35,393 bases of DNA from Nitrospirota bacterium. GTDB lineage: Bacteria; Nitrospirota; Leptospirillia; Leptospirillales; Leptospirillaceae. The translations under genes and the position numbers were made by a program. Location: NCBI GenBank assembly GCA_021840555.1, contig JAKBXW010000010.1, positions 1 through 35,393 on the forward strand, in the 5' to 3' direction. The notes under the pieces were generated by a model, which was not told the DNA's origin, did no database searches, and saw only the letters and a program-made list of their open reading frames with translations. This document shows, piece by piece, positions 15,999-24,509 of this stretch (the first letter of the stretch is position 1; the number at the start of each line of letters is the position of its first letter).

Positions 15999-16963
15999 CG
16001 CAGGCGATGGTCAGGGAAAAGGGAATCAGAAAAGTGGCGGTTCTCTGCGGGGGTGAATCGGAAGAGGCCGAGGTTTCCCGCGTCTCTTCAAGAGCGGTGT
16101 CCGGAGCCCTGGTCCAGGCGGGATTCGAGGTCCGGGAGCTCGAAGCTGACAGGACGCTGGCCGTCACGCTTTTGGAATTTGCTCCGGACGTGGCCTTTCT
16201 CGCCACCCACGGCGGTGTGGGGGAAAACGGAACGCTCCAGGGCTTTCTCGAAACCATGAAAATTCCCTACACCGGCTCCGGGGTCCTCGGTTCGGCGATC
16301 GGAATGTCCAAGATGCGTTCGCGCGCGCTCTTCCGGGAGCGTGGTCTTGCCGTTCCCCTGACCTATGCCCACCGGATTGGTTCGACCTTCAGCGCCGGGA
16401 ATGTCTCCTTCGACCCGCCCTATATGGTCAAGCCGGAGTCGGGAGGATCCTCCATCGGGGTTCGCCGGATCGAACGCCGGGATGAGCTCGCGCAGGCGGT
16501 CGAACTGGCGGGCCAGTATTCACCATGGGTTCTCATCGAACAATGCATCCGGGGAAGGGAAATTCAGTCTGCAATCCTGTCCGACCGGTTTCTCGGGGCC
16601 ATCGAGATTATTCCGGGAAATGCCGAGCCCTTTTATACCTACGCGTCCAAATACTCTCCCGGGGGATCCCGACATATTTGTCCTGCGCCCCTCTCGGGAC
16701 CTCTCCTCGAGGATCTCTCCGAGGCGACACTGGAAGCCCACCGCATCCTTGAGCTGCGTGGATGCAGCCGGCTCGATACCATCCTGAGCGAGGAAGGGGT
16801 CTTCTTCGTGCTCGAGGTGAATACCCTTCCGGGGCTGACGCCGACCTCCCTCCTGCCGGAGATTGCCGCACATGCGGGGCTCTCCTTTACCGATCTCCTT
16901 CTGGAGCTTCTGTGGACAGCCCGTCTTGACGGGACGCGCTCCACCGTTCCTGCCGGCCTCTGA
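15986..16963 (+). CDS. ddl: D-alanine--D-alanine ligase
   Basis: The 325-residue ATP-grasp enzyme makes D-Ala-D-Ala for MurF. The N-terminal motif CGGESEEAEVSRVSSR matches the family GGxSxExEVS with the key Glu kept. MVKPESGGSSIGV is the ATP-grasp loop, and EVNTLPGLTPTSLLPEIA near the end holds the metal and D-Ala contacts. The start is GTG 15986 with GAGGTGA just upstream and overlapping murB; an ATG seven codons later has no good ribosome-binding site. The stop overlaps the ftsQ ATG as TGATG. Confidence 0.94.
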   Translation: MASITQAMVREKGIRKVAVLCGGESEEAEVSRVSSRAVSGALVQAGFEVRELEADRTLAVTLLEFAPDVAFLATHGGVGENGTLQGFLETMKIPYTGSGVLGSAIGMSKMRSRALFRERGLAVPLTYAHRIGSTFSAGNVSFDPPYMVKPESGGSSIGVRRIERRDELAQAVELAGQYSPWVLIEQCIRGREIQSAILSDRFLGAIEIIPGNAEPFYTYASKYSPGGSRHICPAPLSGPLLEDLSEATLEAHRILELRGCSRLDTILSEEGVFFVLEVNTLPGLTPTSLLPEIAAHAGLSFTDLLLELLWTARLDGTRSTVPAGL

Positions 16964-17808
16964 TGGAGGGAGGGGCTTCCGGCCCGGGAAAGTCATCCAT
17001 TCTGAGGCCCGGATCCGGTCGTTACATACTTCTCCTATTCTTCTGGCTCCTCTGGGGAGGACTTTTTCTCAGGGGAATCCTGCATGCTCCCGCCCGTCCT
17101 CTCAAGGTCACTATCCTCGGCCCGGAAGTCCTTGACCCGGACCTCGTCGCCGGGTGGCTGTCGAGGGTCCGGTTTCGGACCTTTCCCTATCTGGACCGAA
17201 GACCGCTCGAAGCGCTGAAGGAGGCTCATCCCTGGATCAAATCCGCGAGCGAAAAAAATATTCCGGGAGCCGGACGCGTCGTCCGCGTCACAGTGTGGAC
17301 ACCCGTGGCCCTTCTGCGACCGGCCTACGGTCTCATGGCCTTTCAGGCGTCCCCGGAGAGGGCGGCTCCCACCCGGTTGTCGTATCTGAATGCCCAGGGG
17401 ATTTCTCTCATGGGCCGTTCCTATCCAGGCACGGGGAGCCTTCCCCAGGTCATCGTCCGCTCTCCCCTGACGCGCTCCATCGGTCTCCGTCTGGTCCGGA
17501 CCATCGAGACCGTCCGGAACTGCCGCCCGGAAGGGGCTCCCGAAGGTTTCTGGTTCAGTCTTAACGGTCCTCATGAAGTCCGATTCTATCCCGCCCACAA
17601 CCTTCCGGTGCTTTTTCTGGGAACCGACCTCGGATGTGCGCCATTCCGACTCTTCCGCGCCTACATGAAAAAAGCCGGCGCCCTTCCCTCCGGCAAGCTT
17701 CCCGAAGGGATCGACCTTCGCTTCAAGGGGATGCTCATTCTTCGTCCTTCCCTGGAAAATCCTCCGCCTTCCCCCGATCGCTCGGGAAAAAAGGAATTCC
17801 GTTCCTGA
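16963..17808 (+). CDS. ftsQ: Cell division protein FtsQ/DivIB-like
   Basis: The 281-residue product has a short cytoplasmic tail and one transmembrane helix (about 21-41, YILLLFFWLLWGGLFLRGIL). A POTRA-like region follows, with LKVTILGPEVLDPDLVAGWL and then a HPWIKSASEKNIPGAGRVVRVTV segment like the family's beta-strand region. FtsQ bridges FtsB/FtsL to the divisome. Sequence match is modest; the call leans on topology and position between ddl and ftsA. The start overlaps the ddl stop. A 116-nt gap follows before ftsA. Confidence 0.83.
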   Translation: MEGGASGPGKSSILRPGSGRYILLLFFWLLWGGLFLRGILHAPARPLKVTILGPEVLDPDLVAGWLSRVRFRTFPYLDRRPLEALKEAHPWIKSASEKNIPGAGRVVRVTVWTPVALLRPAYGLMAFQASPERAAPTRLSYLNAQGISLMGRSYPGTGSLPQVIVRSPLTRSIGLRLVRTIETVRNCRPEGAPEGFWFSLNGPHEVRFYPAHNLPVLFLGTDLGCAPFRLFRAYMKKAGALPSGKLPEGIDLRFKGMLILRPSLENPPPSPDRSGKKEFRS

Positions 17809-17833
17809 CCGGATCCAATCAGGGGGCCGTCTG

Positions 17834-17862
17834 TTGAGACCCTTAACCCGTTGTGAGAAAAT
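17834..17862 (+). promoter_or_regulatory. Weak candidate promoter before ftsA
   Basis: TTGAGA (17834-17839) and GAAAAT (17857-17862) are spaced 17 nt apart in the 116-nt ftsQ-ftsA gap. The -35 is good (5 of 6) but the -10 is poor, so this is tentative. Internal ftsA/ftsZ promoters are common in dcw clusters. Confidence 0.25.
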
Positions 17863-17924
17863 GGGCAGGCTTCGGGAAGACCCGGGCGGGCATCTTCAAT
17901 TTTCAGGGGAGACAGAGGCATTCG

Positions 17925-19211
17925 ATGACGGATCAACCAGTGTTTGCGGGAATCGATTTAGGTTCGACAAAGGTGTGCGCCGTTTTGGGCCAGGCGATCG
18001 ATGATGACCGTTTTGAAATTGTCGGCATCGGGACAGCTTCGACGCAGAATGGCATCAGGAACGGGACGATTGTGGATGTGCAGCAGACGGTGGCGGCCAT
18101 CCGGAAAGCGGTGGATATCGCGGCGCGAAAGGCGAGCTGTTCCGTTTCCCGTGTTGTTGTCGGCTTCGCGGGGGGCGAGATCGACGGCCAGGATCAGAGG
18201 GTCATGATCGCTCTCAAGGACCGGGAGGTCCTGGCGACGGATATCGACAGGATCCTTCAGGAAGCACGAACGATGATGGGATGCCAGTCGTCCGAACTTC
18301 TTCACACCATTCCAAAATCCTACCGGATCGACGAGCAGGGGGGCATCGTGAATCCTGTCGGGATGGTAGGCGCGCGCCTTGAGGCGCTCGTCCATGTCAT
18401 ACGAGGCTCCGACATGGTGTTGGCAAATCTCAAAAGAAGTGTCGAAAGGGCGGGACTGACGGTTCGTGACGGAGACCTTGTTCTGCAGCCTCTCGCGAGC
18501 GCACGGGCCGTTCTGACCGAGGACGACAAGGAGCTCGGTGTGTGTGTCGTCGACATCGGGGGCGGTACAACCGGCATGGTCCTCTATCAGAACGGAGCCT
18601 TGTCCGGCGTCCGGATCATTCCTCTTGGAGGGGCAGCCATGACGAAGGACCTGGCCGCCGTCATGCGAATCTCCCAGTCCGAGGCAGAACGGGTCAAGAA
18701 AGAGGTTTTCAGCGCTCCGGGGCAATCCACCCCCCAGGAGACTCCGGAAGAGGAAGGAGGGCCTTCCACGCCGGTTCCTGATGAAGGTCCCCAGGGTTCG
18801 CTTCGCCGGACCCAGGTTCGGGAGGTCGTCGAAGCAAGGCTCGAGGAAATTCTGACGCGCGTCAAGGGAGATCTCGATCGGATGCGCCAGAACGCATTCC
18901 TCGCCCGGGGAGTCGTTCTCGTCGGAGGCGTGGCAAGAATGCCGAACATAGTGCCATTTGCGGAGAAGATATTCGAGATGCCCGTTTCCGTCGGTCAAAC
19001 CGGCCAGCGGGTCCAGGGTCTGGTCGACCAGTCCTCCGCTCCGGAGTTTGCGTCGGCAATTGGTCTTCTTTATTTTGCGAGGGACCAGTGGGGACCCCAG
19101 GAACTTCCCTACCGGGGAGAGATTCCCGTGGCGGAAACGAAAGAGCCGAGAAAAGACCCGTCGGCCTCGTCCGGCATCAGAATCTGGAACTGGCTTCGGG
19201 AAATCATCTGA
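17925..19211 (+). CDS. ftsA: Cell division protein FtsA
   Basis: The 428-residue actin-like ATPase tethers FtsZ filaments to the inner membrane. The phosphate-1 loop FAGIDLGSTKVCAV is near residues 7-20, the phosphate-2 loop VVDIGGGTTGMV near 208-219, and the adenosine motif VLVGGVARMPN near 328-338. The C-terminus ends with an amphipathic helix IRIWNWLREII, the membrane-targeting sequence. An unusual Pro/Glu-rich stretch (about 265-292, bases 18717-18800) sits where other FtsA proteins have a short structured segment. The start at 17925 follows AGAGG at 6 nt and gives the standard N-terminus. Confidence 0.94.
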   Translation: MTDQPVFAGIDLGSTKVCAVLGQAIDDDRFEIVGIGTASTQNGIRNGTIVDVQQTVAAIRKAVDIAARKASCSVSRVVVGFAGGEIDGQDQRVMIALKDREVLATDIDRILQEARTMMGCQSSELLHTIPKSYRIDEQGGIVNPVGMVGARLEALVHVIRGSDMVLANLKRSVERAGLTVRDGDLVLQPLASARAVLTEDDKELGVCVVDIGGGTTGMVLYQNGALSGVRIIPLGGAAMTKDLAAVMRISQSEAERVKKEVFSAPGQSTPQETPEEEGGPSTPVPDEGPQGSLRRTQVREVVEARLEEILTRVKGDLDRMRQNAFLARGVVLVGGVARMPNIVPFAEKIFEMPVSVGQTGQRVQGLVDQSSAPEFASAIGLLYFARDQWGPQELPYRGEIPVAETKEPRKDPSASSGIRIWNWLREII

Positions 19212-19271
19212 CAGACTCTTAAAATGAACAATATCAGTTCGGAGCCGGGAACGGCTCCCTGGAGAGCGGGA

Positions 19272-20459
19272 ATGGATTCAGAATGGGGCGAAGAGCCCTT
19301 GATCGACTACAAGCAGTCCGGAATTCTCGGGGCCCGCATCCTTGTCATCGGGGTGGGGGGCGGCGGCTGCAACGCGATCCACACCATGATCATGTCCGAC
19401 CTGAAAGGTGTCGAATTTGTGGCGGTCAACACCGACCTCCAGGCGCTGAACCGGATCGACGCCCACAGGATCCAGATCGGAAGCGCCGTCAGCCGCGGTC
19501 TTGGAGCCGGGGCCAATCCCGAGGTTGGCCGGCGCTCCGCTCTTGAGGACATCGACAAGATTCGGGGGGCGGTCACCGGGTCGGACATGGTTTTCGTGAC
19601 GGCTGGGATGGGTGGCGGTACAGGGACTGGGGCTGCTCCGGTGATCGCTCAGGTGGCCCGGGAAAGCGGCATCCTCACGGTCGCTGTCGTGACGACGCCC
19701 TTTAGCTTCGAGGGGCCGAAGCGGTGCCGGAATGCCGAAGAGGGACTTCGGGAGCTCCGTCGTTTCACCGATACCCTGATCGTGATTCCCAACGACCGCC
19801 TCGAATCGGTGGTCGACAGGGGAACCCCTCTCATCGATGCCTTCAAGAAAGCGGACGATGTTCTGCGCCAGGGCGTTCAGGGGATCTCGGACATTATCAC
19901 CCGGCCGGGACTCATCAATCTGGACTTTGCCGATGTGAAGACGACGATGGCCAACATGGGACGGGCCGTCATGGGGATCGGAACCGCATCGGGCCCGGAA
20001 AGGGCTCTGAGCGCGGCCCGTGCGGCGATCAACAGTCCCCTTCTCGAGGACAGTTCGATTCGCGGGGCAAAGGGCATTCTCGTGAACTTCCGGGGTGGAT
20101 CCGACATGACGTTAAACGAAATCACCGAGGCCTCCCGCCTGATCGAGGAGGAGGCGGAGAAGGGGTCGGCCAACCTTATTTTCGGAACGGTGGTCGAGGA
20201 CCATCCGATGGAGGAGATCCATATCACGGTGATCGCGACGGGATTCGACCAGCCGGCCGACCGGGTCCCCGGAAAGGCCGAATCCCCTTCAGCAGAGCCC
20301 CTTCCTGCGGATGGACAGGAGGAGATCCCCGCCTTTTTGAGGAGACAGGGGGGACAGGCGGCGTCCCGTCCTATTCCGCGGGAGACGCATCCCATCGAGA
20401 ATGCGGCAGAGGGGGATCTCAACGAACGGCCCGCGATCTGGAGAAAGCGCGGAGAGTGA
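19272..20459 (+). CDS. ftsZ: Cell division GTPase FtsZ
   Basis: The 395-residue tubulin homologue polymerises into the Z-ring. GTP-binding motifs are [12 protein letters not shown] near 25-36 and the tubulin signature [10 protein letters not shown] at 114-123. The start at 19272 follows GGAG at 7 nt; an in-frame ATG at 19224 would add 16 residues but lacks a ribosome-binding site, so the choice is uncertain. The C-terminal linker carries [10 protein letters not shown] (350-359), the classic FtsA/ZipA-binding peptide, and the protein then continues for 36 residues to a basic end, [11 protein letters not shown]. The stop overlaps pgeF as GTGA. Confidence 0.96.
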   Translation: MDSEWGEEPLIDYKQSGILGARILVIGVGGGGCNAIHTMIMSDLKGVEFVAVNTDLQALNRIDAHRIQIGSAVSRGLGAGANPEVGRRSALEDIDKIRGAVTGSDMVFVTAGMGGGTGTGAAPVIAQVARESGILTVAVVTTPFSFEGPKRCRNAEEGLRELRRFTDTLIVIPNDRLESVVDRGTPLIDAFKKADDVLRQGVQGISDIITRPGLINLDFADVKTTMANMGRAVMGIGTASGPERALSAARAAINSPLLEDSSIRGAKGILVNFRGGSDMTLNEITEASRLIEEEAEKGSANLIFGTVVEDHPMEEIHITVIATGFDQPADRVPGKAESPSAEPLPADGQEEIPAFLRRQGGQAASRPIPRETHPIENAAEGDLNERPAIWRKRGE

Positions 20460-21127
20460 AGGGCTTTCTCCAGCACTCCCTCCTCACTTCGATCGGTGTG
20501 GATCATGGGTTCGGAACGGTCGCCAGCTCTCCGCGTCCCCATTGTCTCGTTCTCAGACAGGTCCATGGTACGCAGGTCCTTTCTTCCGGGGAGTGTCGGG
20601 ATCGGGGTCTTTCTTTCGAGGGAGACGGGCTTGTCTCTGTCGCAACGAGCGACGAGGTAGGGGTCTTCACCGCTGACTGCCTGCCGGTGCTTGCCGCGAC
20701 GGAATCGGGTCGAGTGGTGGGGGCCTTCCATGCGGGATGGAGAGGGGCGGCGGCCCGGATCGTCCCGGAGGGAATCTACCGGATGGCCCATGAGGGGCAG
20801 ACGCTGCCTACAGCATTTCGGGTTGTTCTCGGTCCGGCCATCGGACCCTGCTGTCTCACTGTCGGAGCCGAGGTGTGGGAAGCCGTTGCCTCGAAAAATC
20901 CGACCTATAGCCAGCGGCAGCGACGGACACTTGACCTTTGGGAACTCGTGACGCACCAGCTCCTCGAGGCGGGGGTTCCGGCAGAAAACATAGGACGGAT
21001 TTCTCTCTGTACGCGCTGTCATGCGGACCTTTTCTTTTCCCATCGGGGATGGGGGGCCCGCCGGAATGGACGGTCGATGCTGAACTATATCAGGCCATGG
21101 CGTGATGATCGCGGCGAACCTCGCTAA
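20456..21127 (+). CDS. pgeF: PgeF/YfiH-family protein (purine nucleoside phosphorylase-like, laccase domain)
   Basis: The 223-residue protein belongs to the multicopper-polyphenol-oxidase-like DUF152 family. Metal/active-site motifs are [29 protein letters not shown] and a final [13 protein letters not shown]. Characterised members act as adenosine/purine nucleoside phosphorylases or as peptidoglycan editing factor (removing wrongly incorporated L-Ser); which applies here is unknown. Position next to ftsZ and wall genes fits the editing role. The GTG at 20456 overlaps the ftsZ stop, with GGAG just before it. The 3' end overlaps yggS by 26 nt. Confidence 0.9.
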   Translation: MKGFLQHSLLTSIGVDHGFGTVASSPRPHCLVLRQVHGTQVLSSGECRDRGLSFEGDGLVSVATSDEVGVFTADCLPVLAATESGRVVGAFHAGWRGAAARIVPEGIYRMAHEGQTLPTAFRVVLGPAIGPCCLTVGAEVWEAVASKNPTYSQRQRRTLDLWELVTHQLLEAGVPAENIGRISLCTRCHADLFFSHRGWGARRNGRSMLNYIRPWRDDRGEPR

Positions 21128-21800
21128 AATCAGAGCAAGGATGGCGGCAGCCTCCCGGGAGGCTGGGCGGGCGGATCTTCCGCGACTGGTCGGCGTGACG
21201 AAAATGCGGACTATCGAGGAGATCCGGAGTCTGGTCGAGGCCGGGGTCCATCATCTCGCCGAGAATCGATGGGAGGAGTGGGAAGGCAAGCGGAACGCCC
21301 TCCGTGACAGCCTTGGGGAAAAAATATCCTGGCATTTTATCGGAGCCATTCAGGGACGAGCCATCCGGAAGCATTATAGACCGCTCTACCGGGTCGACTC
21401 CCTGGACAACCTCTCCCATGCCCGCATTCTTTCGGAACAGGCTTCGGGCAATGGGGTGAAGCAGGAGGTGCTGCTGGAGTCGAATCTCCTGCGCGAGCCT
21501 GGGCGCTCCGGGTTCCTTCCCGAGGAGCTGGAAAAAGGAGTGGAGTCTGTCGCATCCCTTCCGGGTCTCGTGATCCGCGGTCTCATGATCATGGGACCCA
21601 TCCCCGATCCCTCCGGATCCCGGGAGAAAACACGGAAGGTTTTTGAGGAAGCGGGGGAATTGTGGATCCGCCTCAAGGGGCATTGGCCCTTTCTCGGGGA
21701 GCTTTCGATGGGCATGTCCGAGGATTTCGAGGAGGGGATCCGTTGCGGAGCCACAGAGGTGCGGATCGGCCGCCTTCTTTTCGAGGAAGGAATCGTGTGA
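21102..21800 (+). CDS. yggS: PLP-homeostasis protein (YggS/PROSC family)
   Basis: The 232-residue protein is a PLP-binding alanine-racemase-fold protein without clear catalytic activity, involved in vitamin B6 balance. The family N-terminus [13 protein letters not shown] leads to the PLP lysine Lys34 in VGVTKMRTIEE. AENRWEEW replaces the more usual GENRVQE, and SMGMSEDFEEGIRCGATEVRIGRLLF is the diagnostic C-terminal motif. The start is GTG 21102 or the adjacent ATG 21105, inside the end of pgeF. The stop overlaps proC. In many bacteria yggS, proC and yggT are adjacent, as here. Confidence 0.92.
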   Translation: MMIAANLAKIRARMAAASREAGRADLPRLVGVTKMRTIEEIRSLVEAGVHHLAENRWEEWEGKRNALRDSLGEKISWHFIGAIQGRAIRKHYRPLYRVDSLDNLSHARILSEQASGNGVKQEVLLESNLLREPGRSGFLPEELEKGVESVASLPGLVIRGLMIMGPIPDPSGSREKTRKVFEEAGELWIRLKGHWPFLGELSMGMSEDFEEGIRCGATEVRIGRLLFEEGIV

Positions 21801-22696
21801 GCGAAACGCGGAAGTCGGGCAGGAAAAATCAAAAAAAAGGACACCTTTCAAGGACATATTCCGAGGGGGAACCACCGGAGACCATCTGGGTTGTCGGAGG
21901 AGGTCAGATGGGTGGCGTCATTGCCCGCCATCTGGCGGGAAGCCGCCCTGCAGTCCGGCCCTCCCTTGCGGTCGTGGACCCCAGCCCCGACATTCTCAAA
22001 CTCCTGAAAGCGGAGGGAATCGAAGGAGAGCCCTCTCTTCAAGTCCTGATGAAGAAGGGAAAGAGTCCCGAACTGGTCATTCTCTGCGTCAAGCCTGCCG
22101 TGTTCCAGAAGGCCGAGTCCGGGATCTCGGAGACATTGTCGCGACTACCTGAGGGAGTTCTCGCAGTCTCCGTCATGGCGGGCGTCCCGCTTTCACACCT
22201 TCGGAGCAGGGTCCCGAATCTTCGCTGGGTGCGATCCATGACCAATCTGGCCCTCTCCGCCGGCAAGGGCATGACCCTCCTCGCCGCATCGCCGGAGGTG
22301 ACCCATTACGAGCAAACGATGATCTATAGCCTGTTTTCCGGAATGGGGCGGGCACTCTGGCTTCCGGAAGACTCCTTTGACGCGGCCACCGCCATCGCCG
22401 GTTCCGGACCGGGTCTTCTGGCAATTGTTGCCGAGGCCATGGCCGATGGGGGGGTCCGGGAGGGGCTGTCCCGGGAGACGGCAACCCTGCTGGCCTCCTG
22501 GGCTCTTCTTGGTACGGGAGCGCTGCTGACGGAAAGGGGACATCTTCCGGAACTCCTGAAGGCGAAGGTCGCATCTCCGTCCGGAACAACGATCGAAGGG
22601 CTGGCCGCCCTGGAGCGCCACGGCATTCGGGGAGCCTTGATCGAAGCGGTTCGGGCCATGGCGGTCCGATCCCGGGAGATATCACGAAACGCATAG
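21797..22696 (+). CDS. proC: Pyrroline-5-carboxylate reductase
   Basis: The 299-residue enzyme reduces pyrroline-5-carboxylate to L-proline with NAD(P)H. The Rossmann motif IWVVGGGQMGGVIARHL comes after a basic, probably disordered N-terminal extension of about 30 residues (RKSGRKNQKKGH), longer than normal. CVKPAVF, AIAGSGPGLLAIVAEAMADGGVREGL and VASPSGTTIEGLAALE are the family signatures. The start is GTG 21797, overlapping the yggS stop as GTGA with AGGAAGG 7 nt upstream. Confidence 0.92.
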   Translation: MSETRKSGRKNQKKGHLSRTYSEGEPPETIWVVGGGQMGGVIARHLAGSRPAVRPSLAVVDPSPDILKLLKAEGIEGEPSLQVLMKKGKSPELVILCVKPAVFQKAESGISETLSRLPEGVLAVSVMAGVPLSHLRSRVPNLRWVRSMTNLALSAGKGMTLLAASPEVTHYEQTMIYSLFSGMGRALWLPEDSFDAATAIAGSGPGLLAIVAEAMADGGVREGLSRETATLLASWALLGTGALLTERGHLPELLKAKVASPSGTTIEGLAALERHGIRGALIEAVRAMAVRSREISRNA

Positions 22697-22717
22697 ACTG
22701 CATCATGGGAGGCTCCC

Positions 22718-22954
22718 ATCAGACTCTTTACGACAATTCTCAATCTGTTCACATGGATCGTCATCATACGCGCCCTTCTGTCCTGGGTGCGCCCCGATCC
22801 CCACAATCCCATCATCCGCTTCATGGATTATGTTACCGAGCCGTTTCTGGTTCCGATCCGAAAGCTTGTTCCCCCTGAAAAAATGGGTGGCCTCGATCTG
22901 TCGCCCTTCATCCTGATTCTGATCATTCAGGGGATCGAGCGCTTCTTCTATTGA
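22718..22954 (+). CDS. yggT: YggT-family membrane protein with a non-canonical start
   Basis: In this frame the translation runs LNLFTWIVIIRALLSWVRPD, then PHNPIIRF, TEPFLVPIRKLVPP and LDLSPFILILIIQGIERFFY. This is a clear YggT/YlmG protein with two hydrophobic helices. The frame is open only back to TAG at 22694-22696 and holds no ATG, GTG or TTG before the conserved region. The best start is ATC 22718, 5 nt after GGGAGG (22707-22712), giving 78 residues. Alternatively, an ATG at 22705 would enter this frame if one C of CCC at 22715-22717 were absent, suggesting a sequence error or a real frameshift. YggT proteins have loosely defined roles in membrane or division-site organisation. It sits between proC and divIVA. 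Confidence 0.8.
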   Translation: MRLFTTILNLFTWIVIIRALLSWVRPDPHNPIIRFMDYVTEPFLVPIRKLVPPEKMGGLDLSPFILILIIQGIERFFY

Positions 22955-22999
22955 ACCAGGATCTGAAGAATTCCCATCGAAGGGAGAAAAGGAGAATCC

Positions 23000-23539
23000 A
23001 TGCTCGACCATACAACGCTCAATGACCTCAGAAGCCGAGAATTCGGAAGAAGTCTGCGCGGGTACACCACGGCCGAGGTGGACGATTTCATCGAGAAGCT
23101 CCTCTACGAGGCGGGGGAGCTTGTCGATGCTGTCGGAACCCTCACCCAGCAAACCCGGGAACTGCAGGCGGATCGGGAGGAAATCAAAAAACGTGAGGAG
23201 CAGCTCGCTGCGACACTTGTGGCGGCCCAGGCGACAGCCGAAGAATGGAAGGGACTTGCCAAAAAGGAGGGAGAGCAGATCGTCAGGGAGGCGCATTTGA
23301 AAGCGGAAGAGATCCTCCAACGGGCTCAACGGGAGTCCGACGAGCTTCTCCGGCAGTCCCGGGAAAGATTCCGGGCTGAGGAAGAAAACCGAGCCCGCCT
23401 CCGGCTTGAGACAGAAATGACCGTGTCCCGCCTGAAGGGAGAACTGGCTTCATTTGGCGAAGCCGTGTCCCGATGGGAACAGACTGCTTCGGAAATGGGC
23501 GGAAGAACAGATGAAGCATCCAAGGAAATCCGGTACTAA
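23000..23539 (+). CDS. divIVA: DivIVA-family coiled-coil protein
   Basis: The 179-residue protein opens with the DivIVA domain: NDLRSREFGRSLRGYTTAEVDDFIEKL (residues about 8-34, where RGY and DDF are characteristic). A long charged coiled coil follows (about 35-165). DivIVA proteins sense curved membrane and recruit partners at poles or septa. They are best known in Gram-positives, but DivIVA-like proteins also occur in other phyla. An AAGGAG site lies 6 nt before the ATG. The 3' end overlaps the DUF167 gene by 29 nt. Confidence 0.9.
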   Translation: MLDHTTLNDLRSREFGRSLRGYTTAEVDDFIEKLLYEAGELVDAVGTLTQQTRELQADREEIKKREEQLAATLVAAQATAEEWKGLAKKEGEQIVREAHLKAEEILQRAQRESDELLRQSRERFRAEEENRARLRLETEMTVSRLKGELASFGEAVSRWEQTASEMGGRTDEASKEIRY

Positions 23540-23849
23540 TCGATCCGCAAACCAGAAAATACCCCTTCAAGTTTTCCGACTCGAAATCAATGTCAAGCCT
23601 GGCCATGCAAGAACGTGTCTCAGGCGGGAAGAGAGGGGGTGGATTCTCGGGATTCGCGAACCGGCCAGGGATGGGCTTGCAAACAGGGGGGTCGTCCGGG
23701 CCCTTTCGGACTTTCTTGGGGTTTCCGTCTCTTCGGTGTCGATCGTTCGGGGAGAGGGAAGTCGGGTCAAGATGATCGAGATATCCGGACTCGATCGGGA
23801 GGAGGGTCTTAAAAGACTGGAACGGGCTCTCTCGGGTCCAGATCCCTGA
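23511..23849 (+). CDS. DUF167 (YggU) family protein
   Basis: The 112-residue protein matches the YggU/DUF167 pattern: a first strand LEINVKPGHAR, then LGIREPARDGLANRGVVRALSDFL, then VSSVSIVRGEGSRVKMIEISG. These correspond to the family's KVRLTAPPVDGKAN and VEIVSGxxSRxK motifs. The usual Lys of GKAN is replaced by Leu (DGLAN), and the start is extended by about 24 residues. No function is established for the family. The start at 23511 lies inside the end of divIVA, after GGAAG. It is the last gene of the plus-strand run and faces a convergent gene 45 nt away. Confidence 0.82.
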   Translation: MKHPRKSGTNRSANQKIPLQVFRLEINVKPGHARTCLRREERGWILGIREPARDGLANRGVVRALSDFLGVSVSSVSIVRGEGSRVKMIEISGLDREEGLKRLERALSGPDP

Positions 23850-23894
23850 TGGCTTGTCGTCCCCTGGAAATCGCAATCAATCCGTCAGGATCTT

Positions 23895-24509
23895 TCAGTC
23901 GAAGGTGACGGTTTCGTTGCGGATTTCATGGCCGTCGTCGATGCGCATCTCGATAGTGATGGAGTAGACGGGAGAGCCACCGAGCCAGAAGGCCCGCGAC
24001 GTTTCCTCATTTGGAGCCAGGGGTTCGAACATCATGTAGGCTGGCGGGAGTTTGAGTGGGACCTCTGATCCGTTTCCGATCTTGTAATGGGCTCCCAGCA
24101 TCTGGAGTTTGACCGGGTTCCCCTCGAGAGTGTATTTCATGTAGGCGACGGAGGGGGAGAGGAGCATGGACATGTTGAGCCGCCAACCCTCGCCCTGAAT
24201 GCTCTTGAAGGTGGTTCGGGTGCTGATGCTGCGCTGAGAGACGATTTTGTGCGGTTTTCCCAGAGGTCCTGTCTTGAAGCCGATGATCGATCCTCCGATT
24301 CCTGCCACAAGCAGAAGCCCGATGACGATATAGATGGCGATGGTGACGGGGCTGAACCCCTGCTCCTCTTTCGGTCGGGAGGGACTATAGAGTTCTTCGT
24401 ATTCAGTGGGGGGGGTGTTTGTGGAAGAGGGTTCCTGGAGGGACGGTTTTTCTTTTGTCGTTTTCTTGGGTTCGTTCTCCGGCCCAGTGCCTTGTCGCGA
24501 TGCGGTCAT
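23895..24509 (-). CDS. Membrane-anchored protein of unknown function
   Basis: The 204-residue product has a polar, Pro/Ser/Glu/Lys-rich N-terminal part of about 55 residues (probably cytoplasmic and disordered). One transmembrane helix (about 56-78, VTIAIYIVIGLLLVAGIGG) follows, then a C-terminal domain of about 120 residues with alternating hydrophobic strands. No family was recognised. The start at 24509 follows GAGGAG at 11 nt; an in-frame ATG at 24572 has no ribosome-binding site. It lies 138 nt downstream of pgl on the same strand and could be co-transcribed with glk-pgl. Confidence 0.7.
   Translation of the reverse strand: MTASRQGTGPENEPKKTTKEKPSLQEPSSTNTPPTEYEELYSPSRPKEEQGFSPVTIAIYIVIGLLLVAGIGGSIIGFKTGPLGKPHKIVSQRSISTRTTFKSIQGEGWRLNMSMLLSPSVAYMKYTLEGNPVKLQMLGAHYKIGNGSEVPLKLPPAYMMFEPLAPNEETSRAFWLGGSPVYSITIEMRIDDGHEIRNETVTFD

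Noticed and set aside
19724-20455. A long upstream extension of pgeF through ftsZ
   Set aside because: The frame is open but antagonistic to ftsZ coding; the GTG at 20456 with a ribosome-binding site gives the standard PgeF length.
23840-23893. Imperfect inverted repeat AGATCC(C)TGA ... TCAGGATCT between convergent genes
   Set aside because: A bulged 9-bp stem with a loop of about 35 nt and no T-run is too weak to call a terminator.
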